Source: Massilia sp. PDC64 (GTDB lineage: Bacteria; Pseudomonadota; Gammaproteobacteria; Burkholderiales; Burkholderiaceae_D). From it: 64,000 nt of DNA. The stretch lies in contig NZ_FMZS01000010.1 of assembly GCF_900101265.1 (NCBI RefSeq), positions 248,001 through 312,000 of the forward strand. Direction: 5' to 3'. Both the position numbers and the translations under genes were made by a program. The notes under the pieces were generated by a model. It saw only the letters and a program-made list of their open reading frames with translations. It was not told where the DNA came from and ran no database searches. Numbering within the stretch: position 1 is the first letter of the stretch; each line of letters opens with the position of its first letter. Of the stretch, positions 43,910-52,013 are shown piece by piece.

Positions 43910-44978
43910 GGCTGTGTTCGCGTTGATTCGGTAACCCCCGTGCTAGCCGGGCTCGGCCGCCGCGCGCAGAAGCTGGCCGGGCGTGGTCAGCCTGCGCGCA
44001 TCCAATATGCGCTGCCATCCGGAGTAATTGATCAGGTAGCGGCTGGCCACGCCACGGAACCTGACGAGCCAGCTTTTGAAACGGCTGTGCCAGCCATTCA
44101 CGTTCTGGATGTGGATGGCGCCGCGGGCCCGTTGTCCCGCCTGCACGTTGACGGCCTCGTGCGTGATACCGGCCTGCGCCGCGAAACGGCGATACGATAC
44201 GGCGCCATCACTGATGAGCAACACATCGGTCGGCAGCACGGGCTTGAGGTACTTGTGTAATTGCCCCACCGTCACCTGACCGCGCCCCGTATAGAAATCG
44301 AGTGTCTGCCCGCTGCGGTCCCGCGCGACGAGCAGGCAGTCGTGCTCCCGATTGATGCCGCGCCGCTTCGCCACGCCGCCGCGCTTCCTCGGCCGCCGCG
44401 TCAGGCTGCGCGATCCCTTCTGCGATTCCAGCCGGTAGGTTTCGTCCGCTTCGACAATGGCCGACAGCGTCTTCGGCCGGTCGCGCATGGCACCAGGCAC
44501 GAACCGGTGCCGCCATCTGAAGCTGGTTGTCCTATGTACGCCGACCACCTGTGCGGCATCGCGGACCGTACGCGATTCGAGCACGCACTGCAGATACGGT
44601 AGCCAGCACTCTTTCTTGCGCAACCTTGCCAGGGGCGTTCCCGTCAATGCATTAAAGCTGCGCCGACACGCGAGGCAGCGAAAACGCTGCAGTCCGCTCG
44701 CCTGGCCGCAACGGTGTTTGCGGGCGCAGCCGCAGTGTGGACACGGCCGTCCAGCCGCCGCCTGCTCGATGAGGGCGATGCACTCGGCCGGATGTGCGAT
44801 GCTGGCGAGCCATGCCCGCAGCCGGGCGAGATCGCCTGGAGACAACTGCACGGCCAGCAACATGGCGAACAACTCGTCGAACGTCAGGCTGCGCATCGTC
44901 ACTCCTCATGAGTTAACTCGACGATGCGTGAGACCGCTACAACGAATTCCAGTTCACACAACTACCGCGAACACAGCC
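43910..44978 (-). mobile_element. IS1595-family insertion sequence, copy 1
   Basis: 1069 bases bounded by 13-base inverted repeats GGCTGTGTTCGCG (43910-43922) and its complement (44966-44978), flanked by an 8-base target duplication. It carries one transposase gene. A second element of the same length and orientation starts eight bases further on. Confidence 0.9.
43943..44896 (-). CDS. IS1595-family transposase (ISXO2-like), copy 1
   Basis: 317 residues. N-terminal zinc ribbon CPHCG and CLAC (residues ~52-80), helix-turn-helix TVRDAAQVVGVHRTTSFRWR, then an ISXO2-type DDE domain: IVEADETYRL, LLISDGAVSYRRF, and WHSRFKSWLVRFRGVASRYL. The ATG at 44896 follows AGGAG by five bases; a GTG two codons earlier is weaker. 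Full length and intact motifs suggest it is functional. It differs from copy 2 at 13 residues, 11 of them in the middle of the protein. Confidence 0.92.
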   Translation of the reverse strand: MRSLTFDELFAMLLAVQLSPGDLARLRAWLASIAHPAECIALIEQAAAGRPCPHCGCARKHRCGQASGLQRFRCLACRRSFNALTGTPLARLRKKECWLPYLQCVLESRTVRDAAQVVGVHRTTSFRWRHRFVPGAMRDRPKTLSAIVEADETYRLESQKGSRSLTRRPRKRGGVAKRRGINREHDCLLVARDRSGQTLDFYTGRGQVTVGQLHKYLKPVLPTDVLLISDGAVSYRRFAAQAGITHEAVNVQAGQRARGAIHIQNVNGWHSRFKSWLVRFRGVASRYLINYSGWQRILDARRLTTPGQLLRAAAEPG

Positions 44979-44986
44979 ATTCGAAG
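44979..44986. repeat. Target-site duplication, right copy (ATTCGAAG)
   Basis: Identical to 43902-43909. It forms the whole 8-base spacer between the two insertion sequences. The right end of copy 2 is followed by TTTTTTTA instead, so copy 2 has no matching duplication. Confidence 0.8.
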
Positions 44987-46055
44987 GGCTGTGTTCGCGT
45001 TGATTCGGTAACCCCCGTGCTAGCCGGGCTCGGCCGCCGCGCGCAGAAGCTGGCCGGGCGTGGTCAGCCTGCGCGCATCCAATATGCGCTGCCATCCGGA
45101 GTAATTGATCAGGTAGCGGCTGGCCACGCCACGGAACCTGACGAGCCAGCTTTTGAAACGGCTGTGCCAGCCATTCACGTTCTGGATGTGGATGGCGCCG
45201 CGGGCCCGTTGTCCCGCCTGCACGTTGACGGCCTCGTGCGTGATACCGGCCTGCGCCGCGAAACGGCGATACGATACGGCGCCATCGCTGATGAGTAACA
45301 CATCGATGGGCAGCACCGGCTTGAGGCACTTGTGCAATTGCTCTACCGTCACCTGGCCACATCCAGTATGAAAGTCGAGCGTCTGCCCGTTGCGATCGCG
45401 CGCGACGAGCAGGCAATCATGTTCCCGACTGATGCCGCGCCGCTTTGCCACACCGCCGCGCTTGCGCGCCCGCCGGGTCAGGCTGCGCGAGCCCTTCTGG
45501 GATTCCAGCCGGTATGTCTCGTCGGCTTCGACGACGGCCGACAGCGTCTGCGGGCGGTCGCGCATGGCACCGGGCACGAACCGGTGGCGCCAGCGGAAGC
45601 TGGTCGTACGGTGCACGCCGACGACCTGCGCGGCATCGCGGACCGTGCGCGATTCCAGCACGCATTGCAGATAGGGCAGCCAGCGCTCTTTCTTGCGCAA
45701 CCTTGCCAGGGGCGTTCCCGTCAATGCATTAAAGCTGCGCCGACACGCGAGGCAGCGAAAACGCTGCAGTCCGCTCGCCTGGCCGCAACGGTGTTTGCGG
45801 GCGCAGCCGCAGTGTGGACACGGCCGTCCAGCCGCCGCCTCCTCGATGAGGGCGATGCACTCGGCCGGATGTGCGATGCTGGCGAGCCATGCCCGCAGCC
45901 GGGCGAGATCGCCTGGAGACAACTGCACGGCCAGCAACATGGCGAACAACTCGTCGAACGTCAGGCCGCGCATCGTCACTCCTCATGAGTTAACTCGACG
46001 ATGCGTGAGACCGCTACAACGAATTCCAGTTCACACAACTACCGCGAACACAGCC
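44987..46055 (-). mobile_element. IS1595-family insertion sequence, copy 2
   Basis: 1069 bases with the same 13-base inverted repeats (44987-44999 and 46043-46055) and the same orientation as copy 1. It lacks a target duplication at its right end. About the first 300 and last 370 bases are nearly identical to copy 1, while the central ~400 bases carry many substitutions. Confidence 0.9.
45020..45973 (-). CDS. IS1595-family transposase (ISXO2-like), copy 2
   Basis: 317 residues with the same layout as copy 1: zinc ribbon, helix-turn-helix, and the DDE-type domain (VVEADETYRL, LLISDGAVSYRRF). The frame is intact. Substitutions relative to copy 1 include R for C in KKERWLP, S for N in RGISREHD and H for Y in LDFHTGCGQ. 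It sits 132 bases upstream of the D-peptide operon, transcribed away from it. Confidence 0.92.
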   Translation of the reverse strand: MRGLTFDELFAMLLAVQLSPGDLARLRAWLASIAHPAECIALIEEAAAGRPCPHCGCARKHRCGQASGLQRFRCLACRRSFNALTGTPLARLRKKERWLPYLQCVLESRTVRDAAQVVGVHRTTSFRWRHRFVPGAMRDRPQTLSAVVEADETYRLESQKGSRSLTRRARKRGGVAKRRGISREHDCLLVARDRNGQTLDFHTGCGQVTVEQLHKCLKPVLPIDVLLISDGAVSYRRFAAQAGITHEAVNVQAGQRARGAIHIQNVNGWHSRFKSWLVRFRGVASRYLINYSGWQRILDARRLTTPGQLLRAAAEPG

Positions 46056-46187
46056 TTTTTTTATGTGCTCTCCGATCCGCGCCATGCGCCACATATGCAT
46101 GCATATTTCGATTACTGAAAAAATTTTCTAAATAAGAAAAATGTGTGCTAATCTTTTTTCCGCATCGTCAAACGGAGCGCAAACGAC

Positions 46188-47804
46188 ATGGCAACCAATC
46201 CTGCTGTCCCGGAGTTCGTGGAAGAGCGCCTCGACGCGCTGTTCGCGCCCTATGCGCGCACGGACGCGCCGGGCTATTGCGTCGGCGTGCGCCAGCATGG
46301 CCGGCTGATCTACCGGAAGGCGTTCGGCATGGCGAGCCTGGAACTGGGCGTCGCGAACACCCCGCGCACGCGCATGCGCATCGGCTCGACGACCAAGCAT
46401 TTCGTCGCGCTGCTCGCGCTGATGCTGGAGGCGGAAGGGCGCCTGAGGCTGGACGACACGGTGCGCCTGCACATCCCAGAGCTGCCGCCCCGCAGCGTCG
46501 AGCCGACGCTGCGCCAGCTCGTCACGCACACGAGCGGCCTGCGCTGCTACATCGACCTGTCGTTCCTCGCGCGCGGCATGGCCATGATGGCGGCGGACGA
46601 CGTGTTGCCGCTGCAGGCCCGCCAGAGCCGCGGCAACTACCCGCCGGGCGAGCGCATGATCTACTGCAACAGCGGCTACATGCTGCTGTCGAAAGTCGTC
46701 GAGCGCGCGACCGGCCAGGCGCTGCCCGACCTGCTGCGCGAACGCGTCTTCGCGCCGATGGGCATGCACGACACGGTCGCGATCACCACCGACTACGCGC
46801 TGCTGCCGGGCGCCGCCACCCTGCACGTGAAACTCGCGGACGGCAGCTACCGGCGCGGCATCTTTCCCCAGGAAGCCTTTTCCGGCGACGGCAACATTGT
46901 CTCCACGCTCGACGACATGCTGGACTGGCTGGCCCACCTGCGTGCGCCCGGCCGTGTCGGCACGCCGGCGATGTTCGAACGCATGACGACCCCGTGCCGC
47001 CTGGACAACGGCACGCTGCACCGTTATTGCCTGGGCCTGCAGCGCACGCCCTACCGCGGCGTCGAGACGATCCAGCACGCGGGTGCCGTCATCGGCGGCT
47101 CGGCGCAGATGCAGACCGTCCCCGCGCACGCGCTCGACATCGTCATCATGAGCAACGGCGGCCCGCTGAGTCCCACGAAGCTGGCGCTGCACGTCATCGA
47201 CGCGGTGCTGGGCGATGCCGTGCTCGGGCCGCGCGCGACGATGGCCCGCACGGCCGACTTCGGGGACCTCGTCGGCCGGCGTTACCGCACCCGCGGCGGC
47301 ATCGTGTTCGGCTTCGCGGACGCGAAGGGCGAGCTCGGGCTGTCGCTGTTCGGCCACGATGCCGTTCCGCTGCGCCTGGAGGGATCGACGCTCCGTCTCG
47401 AATTCGAGGACGCGGCCGTCGGCCCGCTCGCCATCGAAGCCGGCGCCGGCGCGCCCGACGTGCTGCAGTTCGGCGAATGCGGCAATGTCGAACCGGCCCG
47501 CCGCATCCCCGACCCGTACGACCGCGGCGCGACGACGCTCGCCGCCCTGGCCGGCCGCTACGACGTGCCCGATCTCGACGCCACCGCCACGCTGGAGGCG
47601 ACGGCGGACGGCGGCCGCTTGCACATCCACGCGGCCGGCGGCGAAACGACGCTGGCGCTCGAGCCCATCGCCGACGACGTCCTGCTGTGGAAGAACGTCG
47701 ATCCCCTCGTCCCGTTCGTCGGCGCCTTCGTGGTGCGCGACGACGGTGCGCTGGTCCTCAATTCCGTACGCACGCGCGCGCTGCTGTTCCTGCGCCGCAC
47801 CTGA
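46188..47804 (+). CDS. DAP-type serine hydrolase A (D-aminopeptidase/beta-lactamase fold)
   Basis: 538 residues with no signal peptide. The penicillin-binding fold motifs are present: SxxK as STTK (67-70), YxN as YCN (159-161) and a HAG near residue 300. The C-terminal ~190 residues form a beta-rich extension (GRRYRTRGGIVFGFADAKGE onward), as in D-amino-acid-specific aminopeptidases (DAP) with their lipocalin-like domains. It probably releases N-terminal D-residues from peptides or hydrolyses D-amino-acid amides in the cytoplasm. GGAG precedes the ATG. It opens a ten-gene operon; the 130 bases before it are AT-rich and follow an insertion sequence. Confidence 0.85.
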   Translation: MATNPAVPEFVEERLDALFAPYARTDAPGYCVGVRQHGRLIYRKAFGMASLELGVANTPRTRMRIGSTTKHFVALLALMLEAEGRLRLDDTVRLHIPELPPRSVEPTLRQLVTHTSGLRCYIDLSFLARGMAMMAADDVLPLQARQSRGNYPPGERMIYCNSGYMLLSKVVERATGQALPDLLRERVFAPMGMHDTVAITTDYALLPGAATLHVKLADGSYRRGIFPQEAFSGDGNIVSTLDDMLDWLAHLRAPGRVGTPAMFERMTTPCRLDNGTLHRYCLGLQRTPYRGVETIQHAGAVIGGSAQMQTVPAHALDIVIMSNGGPLSPTKLALHVIDAVLGDAVLGPRATMARTADFGDLVGRRYRTRGGIVFGFADAKGELGLSLFGHDAVPLRLEGSTLRLEFEDAAVGPLAIEAGAGAPDVLQFGECGNVEPARRIPDPYDRGATTLAALAGRYDVPDLDATATLEATADGGRLHIHAAGGETTLALEPIADDVLLWKNVDPLVPFVGAFVVRDDGALVLNSVRTRALLFLRRT

Positions 47805-47817
47805 TCTGGAGCCCGAC

Positions 47818-49467
47818 ATGGCAGATACACACACGAATTCCGTCGACGAGCGCCTGCGCGCGCTGTTCGATCCCTATGCGCGGACCGGCCAGCCCGGCAT
47901 GGTGGTCGGCGTCGCGCACAAGGGCCGCATCCTCGTGCGGCGCGGGCTCGGCATGGCGAGCCTGGAACAGTCGACGGCGAATACGCCGTGGACACGCATG
48001 AACCTCGGCTCCACGGCCAAGCACATGACGTCGATCGCCGTGCTGCTGCTGGCGGAACAGGGCAAGCTCGACATCGACCAGCCCGTGCGCACGTGGATCC
48101 CGGAGCTGCAGCCGGACGGTCCGCAACCGACGTTGCGCCAGCTGATGAATCACACGAGCGGCCTGCGCTGCTACCTCGACCTGAGCTTTTTCTGCGACGG
48201 CATGAGCATGAAGCCGGTCGGGTATGCGCTCGCCGTGCAGAGCCGCCAGAGGGACCGCAACTTCGCGCCCGGCGACCAGATGTTGTATTGCAACGGCGGC
48301 TACTTCCTGCTGTCGCTCGTCGTCGAGCGCGCGGGCGGCATGCCGTTCCGCGACTTCCTGCGCACGCACCTGTTCGAACCGCTGGGCATGCACGACACCG
48401 TGCAGGTCGGCAGCGACATGGAACTGCATGAAGGCATGGCGACGCTGCACGTGCGCCAGCCGGACGGCGGCTGGCAGCGCGGCATCTTCCCGACGAAGGA
48501 GGCGCGCGGCGACGGCGCCGTCATCACGACCATCGACGACATGCTGCGCTGGCTCGCGCACCTGCGCGCGCCCGGCCGCGTGGGCCGTCCGGAGACGTGG
48601 GCGCAGTTGTCGCAGCGCTCGCGCCTGAACAACGGCCTCGAACTCGACTACGGCCTCGGGCTCGTGCGCTCCGACTACCGCGGCGTCGAGACGATCCACC
48701 ACGCCGGCGGCATCATCGGCGGCAGCTGCCAGATGCTGACCGTGCCCGCGCACGAGCTGGACATCATCATCATGACGAACGGCGTGCCCGTCGACCCGTC
48801 CGCACTGGCGAACCAGGTCGTCGACGCGGTGCTCGGCGACGCGGTGCTGGGCCCGCCGCGCGCGACCCGTCATGCGGAGGCGGCGCAGTACGCGCCGCTC
48901 GTCGGCCGCCGTTACCACAGCCCGGAGACGGGCCTCTTGATCGGCTTCGGCGACGCGGACGGCAAACTCGGGTTCTCCCTCGTCGGCAACTACCTGATGC
49001 CGCTGGCGCAGGCCGACGGCCGGCTGCACCTCGGCTATGCGGAATCGGGCGTCGGCCCGTTCGACGTCGACGTGGCGCCGCTGCCGCATGGCGCCGCCGC
49101 GCCGGCCGAACTGCGCGTGGCCGAATGCGGCCAGTACGCCCGCTTCACCCTGTTGCCCGACACGGCGGGGCCCGACGCGGAAGCCGGCCTCGAAGGCGAT
49201 TACGTCTCGCCCGACATGGCGGCGACCATGACCATCGCCCGCGCCGACGGCGCCCTCGTCATGCACGTGCGGGACGATTATGGCCGCGCGCAGATGGACC
49301 TCACGCCGCTGGCGCCGCAGGTCGCGCTGTGGCGCGTGCGCTCGCACGTCCTGCCGATTCCCGGCGCCCTCAACATCGAACGCGATGCGACCGGCCGCGT
49401 CACCGGCCTGCGCATGGACGGCGCCCGCACGCGCCACGTGTGGTTCCGCCGCACCGGCCACGCCTGA
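47818..49467 (+). CDS. DAP-type serine hydrolase B
   Basis: 549 residues, paralogue of the preceding gene. SxxK is STAK (65-68), YxN is YCN (157-159), with HAG in TIHHAGGIIGGSCQ. The C-terminal beta-rich extension is conserved (GRRYHSPETGLLIGFGDADG). No signal peptide. It starts 13 bases after gene A with GGAG upstream; longer in-frame sequence upstream is a shadow of gene A. Two adjacent, clearly diverged copies suggest different peptide specificities. Confidence 0.85.
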   Translation: MADTHTNSVDERLRALFDPYARTGQPGMVVGVAHKGRILVRRGLGMASLEQSTANTPWTRMNLGSTAKHMTSIAVLLLAEQGKLDIDQPVRTWIPELQPDGPQPTLRQLMNHTSGLRCYLDLSFFCDGMSMKPVGYALAVQSRQRDRNFAPGDQMLYCNGGYFLLSLVVERAGGMPFRDFLRTHLFEPLGMHDTVQVGSDMELHEGMATLHVRQPDGGWQRGIFPTKEARGDGAVITTIDDMLRWLAHLRAPGRVGRPETWAQLSQRSRLNNGLELDYGLGLVRSDYRGVETIHHAGGIIGGSCQMLTVPAHELDIIIMTNGVPVDPSALANQVVDAVLGDAVLGPPRATRHAEAAQYAPLVGRRYHSPETGLLIGFGDADGKLGFSLVGNYLMPLAQADGRLHLGYAESGVGPFDVDVAPLPHGAAAPAELRVAECGQYARFTLLPDTAGPDAEAGLEGDYVSPDMAATMTIARADGALVMHVRDDYGRAQMDLTPLAPQVALWRVRSHVLPIPGALNIERDATGRVTGLRMDGARTRHVWFRRTGHA

Positions 49468-49483
49468 CAGAACGGAGTCCCCG

Positions 49484-50971
49484 ATGCACATCTTTGCCGC
49501 CCAGCTGCTTACCGAGACGAACACGCTGACGTCGACGCCCACCGGCTGGCCCGCGTACGAGGAATTCGGCCTGTTCCACGGCGACGGTTCGCGCCGTGCG
49601 CCGGACGCCAACGGGGCCTTTCTCGCCGCGCTGCGCAACTGGTGCGAGGCCGACGGCCATCGCATGACGGAGAGCCTGTGCGCGGCCGCCCAGCCGAACG
49701 GCGTCACCGTGCGCCCCGTGTACGAGGCGCTGCGCGCCGAGATCCTCGCCGACCTGCGCGCCGCGCTGCCCGTGGACGCGGTCGTACTGCACCTGCACGG
49801 CGCCATGGTGGCCGATGGCTGCGACGACTGCGAGGGCGAGATCCTCGACGAGGTCCGCCGGATCGTCGGCCCGCACGTTCCGGTGGCGGTGGAACTCGAC
49901 CTGCACTGCCACCTCACGCGCCGCATGCTGCGCGCCGCCGACATCCTCGCCGCGTACCAGGAATACCCGCACGACGACATCCTGCGCCGCGCGCGCCACG
50001 TGTACGACCTGGCCGTGGCCGCGGCCGCGCGCCGCGTGCATCCGGTGACGGCGGCCGTGGACTGCCGCATGTCCGGCCTGTGGCACACGACGCGCGAACC
50101 GATGAAAAGCTTCGTCGCGGAGATGCAGGCGCTGGAAGGCCGCGACGGCGTGCTGTCGGTCTCGCTCGGTCACGGATTCCCGTGGGGCGACGTGGCGGAG
50201 GAGGGCGCGCGCCTGTGGGTGGTGGCCGACGGCGACCGCGCACTGGCCGAAGCGACGGCGCTGCGCCTCGCGCGCCGCTTCGTGGCCTTGCGCGACGCCA
50301 CGCTGCCGCCGCTGACGGCGCTGGACGACGCGCTCGACGCGGCCGCGCGCGCGGACGGCCTGACCGTGCTGGCCGACGTCGCCGACAACGCGGGCGGCGG
50401 CGCACCCGGCGACAGCACGTTCATCCTGCGCCGCATGCTGGAGCGGGGCGTTCGCAACGCCGCCATCGGCGCGTTCTGGGACCTCGGCGCCGTGCACATC
50501 TGCCGCGACGCCGGCGTGGGCGCGCGGCTCGACCTGCGCCTGGGCGGCAAATGCGGCCCGTATTCCGGCGACCCGCTCGACCTGAGCGTCACGGTGACGG
50601 GCGTCGTGGAGGACTTGTGGCAGCGGGGGCTGGACGCCGACGAACGCTTCGGCCCGGCCGTCGCGCTGCGCACGGAAAACGGCATCGACATCCTCGTCTG
50701 CTCCGTGCGCTGCCAGGTGTTCAGCCCCAGCGCGTTCACCAACGCCGGCATCGCGCTGGCAGACAAGCAGCTCGTGGTGGTGAAATCCACGCAGCACTTC
50801 TACACCGCGTTCGCGCCGCTGGCCGCGCGCACGTTCTATGTATCGACTCCCGGCGCGCTGCGCCAGGACTTCGGCGCGATCCCGTACCGGCATCGCGACC
50901 CCGTCTACTGGCCCCGGATTACCCATCCGGAGCCGGTCCTCCTCAACTTCGCATCCGAAGGTTCAGAATGA
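49484..50971 (+). CDS. M81-family metallopeptidase (microcystinase C/MlrC-like)
   Basis: 495 residues. IFAAQLLTETNTLTSTPTGW at the N-terminus, VVLHLHGAMVADG, AVELDLHCHLT, SVSLGHGFPWGDV and VADNAGGGAPGDST match the MlrC family, supplying Asp and His zinc ligands. MlrC completes breakdown of the cyclic peptide microcystin, which contains D-amino acids; relatives are widespread with unknown substrates. No signal peptide, so cytoplasmic. It overlaps the epimerase gene by four bases (ATGA). Confidence 0.88.
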   Translation: MHIFAAQLLTETNTLTSTPTGWPAYEEFGLFHGDGSRRAPDANGAFLAALRNWCEADGHRMTESLCAAAQPNGVTVRPVYEALRAEILADLRAALPVDAVVLHLHGAMVADGCDDCEGEILDEVRRIVGPHVPVAVELDLHCHLTRRMLRAADILAAYQEYPHDDILRRARHVYDLAVAAAARRVHPVTAAVDCRMSGLWHTTREPMKSFVAEMQALEGRDGVLSVSLGHGFPWGDVAEEGARLWVVADGDRALAEATALRLARRFVALRDATLPPLTALDDALDAAARADGLTVLADVADNAGGGAPGDSTFILRRMLERGVRNAAIGAFWDLGAVHICRDAGVGARLDLRLGGKCGPYSGDPLDLSVTVTGVVEDLWQRGLDADERFGPAVALRTENGIDILVCSVRCQVFSPSAFTNAGIALADKQLVVVKSTQHFYTAFAPLAARTFYVSTPGALRQDFGAIPYRHRDPVYWPRITHPEPVLLNFASEGSE

Positions 50972-51978
50972 GTACAGCGGCACCTGTCCGCGTGGAGATC
51001 GCGCACGAAACCTGGGACCTGGACCGTCCCTTCACCATCACCGGCCACACGCACACGTTCTTCGACGGCGTCGTCCTCACCCTGCGCGACGGGCACTACG
51101 CCGGACGCGGCGAGGCGCTCGGCGTGCCGTACAAGGGCGAGACGGCCCAGTCCATCCGCGCGCAGCTGGAAGCGCTGCGCGGCGACATCGAGGCGGGCCA
51201 CGGCCGCGCGCTCACGACGTCGATGCCGGTGGGCGGTGCGCGCAATGCGCTCGACTGCGCCTTGTGGGAACTGGAGGCGCAGCGGGCCGGCCGGCCCGTG
51301 TGGCAGCTGCTCGGGCTCCCCCGGCCGCGCAACCTGCCGACCACGTACACCATCGGCGCCAACCCGCCCGACGTGATGGCGGCGCAGGCGCGGGAATGGC
51401 GCGCCGCGCGCGCGCTGAAGCTCAAGCTGACCGGCGAACCGGTCGACGCCGCCCGCGTGCGCGCCGTGCGCGCGGCCCGGCCGGACGCGTGGATCGGCGT
51501 GGACGGCAACCGCGGCTTCACGCCGGCGGCGCTGGACGAACTGATGCCCGTGCTGGTGGACGCCCGTGTGCAGCTGATCGAGCAACCGTTCGACATGGCG
51601 GACGACGGCGCCATCGACGCGCTGGACACGCCGATCCCGCTGGCGGCCGACGAAAGCATCCAGGACCTCGCCGACCTCGAGGCGTCCGGGCGGCGCTGGG
51701 ACGTCGTCAACATCAAGCTCGACAAGTGCGGCGGCCTCACCGAAGGCATGCTGATGGCGCACACGGCCCGCCGCATGGGATTGAAGGTGATGGTCGGGTC
51801 GATGGGCGGCACGTCGCTGTCGATGGCGCCCGCGTTCCAGGTGGGGCAGCTGTGCGACATCGTCGACCTGGACGCGCCGATCCTGCTGCGCCGCGACCGC
51901 GACCCCGGCGTCGTCTACCGCGACGGCGCGATCTGGTGCGGCGACGAAGTCTGGGGCGGCGCCCCCGCGCGCGCATGA
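50968..51978 (+). CDS. Enolase-superfamily dipeptide epimerase
   Basis: 336 residues of the L-Ala-D/L-Glu epimerase type. Catalytic lysines Lys151/Lys153 (LKLKLTG) and Lys250/Lys253 (NIKLDKCGG), metal ligands Asp179 (GVDGN), Glu205 (IEQP) and Asp228 (AADES). These enzymes epimerise the second residue of dipeptides, converting between L-D and L-L forms so that ordinary peptidases can act. The exact dipeptide is not evident. Coupled to the upstream M81 gene and followed by a TonB receptor. Confidence 0.9.
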   Translation: MSTAAPVRVEIAHETWDLDRPFTITGHTHTFFDGVVLTLRDGHYAGRGEALGVPYKGETAQSIRAQLEALRGDIEAGHGRALTTSMPVGGARNALDCALWELEAQRAGRPVWQLLGLPRPRNLPTTYTIGANPPDVMAAQAREWRAARALKLKLTGEPVDAARVRAVRAARPDAWIGVDGNRGFTPAALDELMPVLVDARVQLIEQPFDMADDGAIDALDTPIPLAADESIQDLADLEASGRRWDVVNIKLDKCGGLTEGMLMAHTARRMGLKVMVGSMGGTSLSMAPAFQVGQLCDIVDLDAPILLRRDRDPGVVYRDGAIWCGDEVWGGAPARA

Positions 51979-52013
51979 CAACGATAACGACATACCCATT
52001 CAGGAGATCACCC

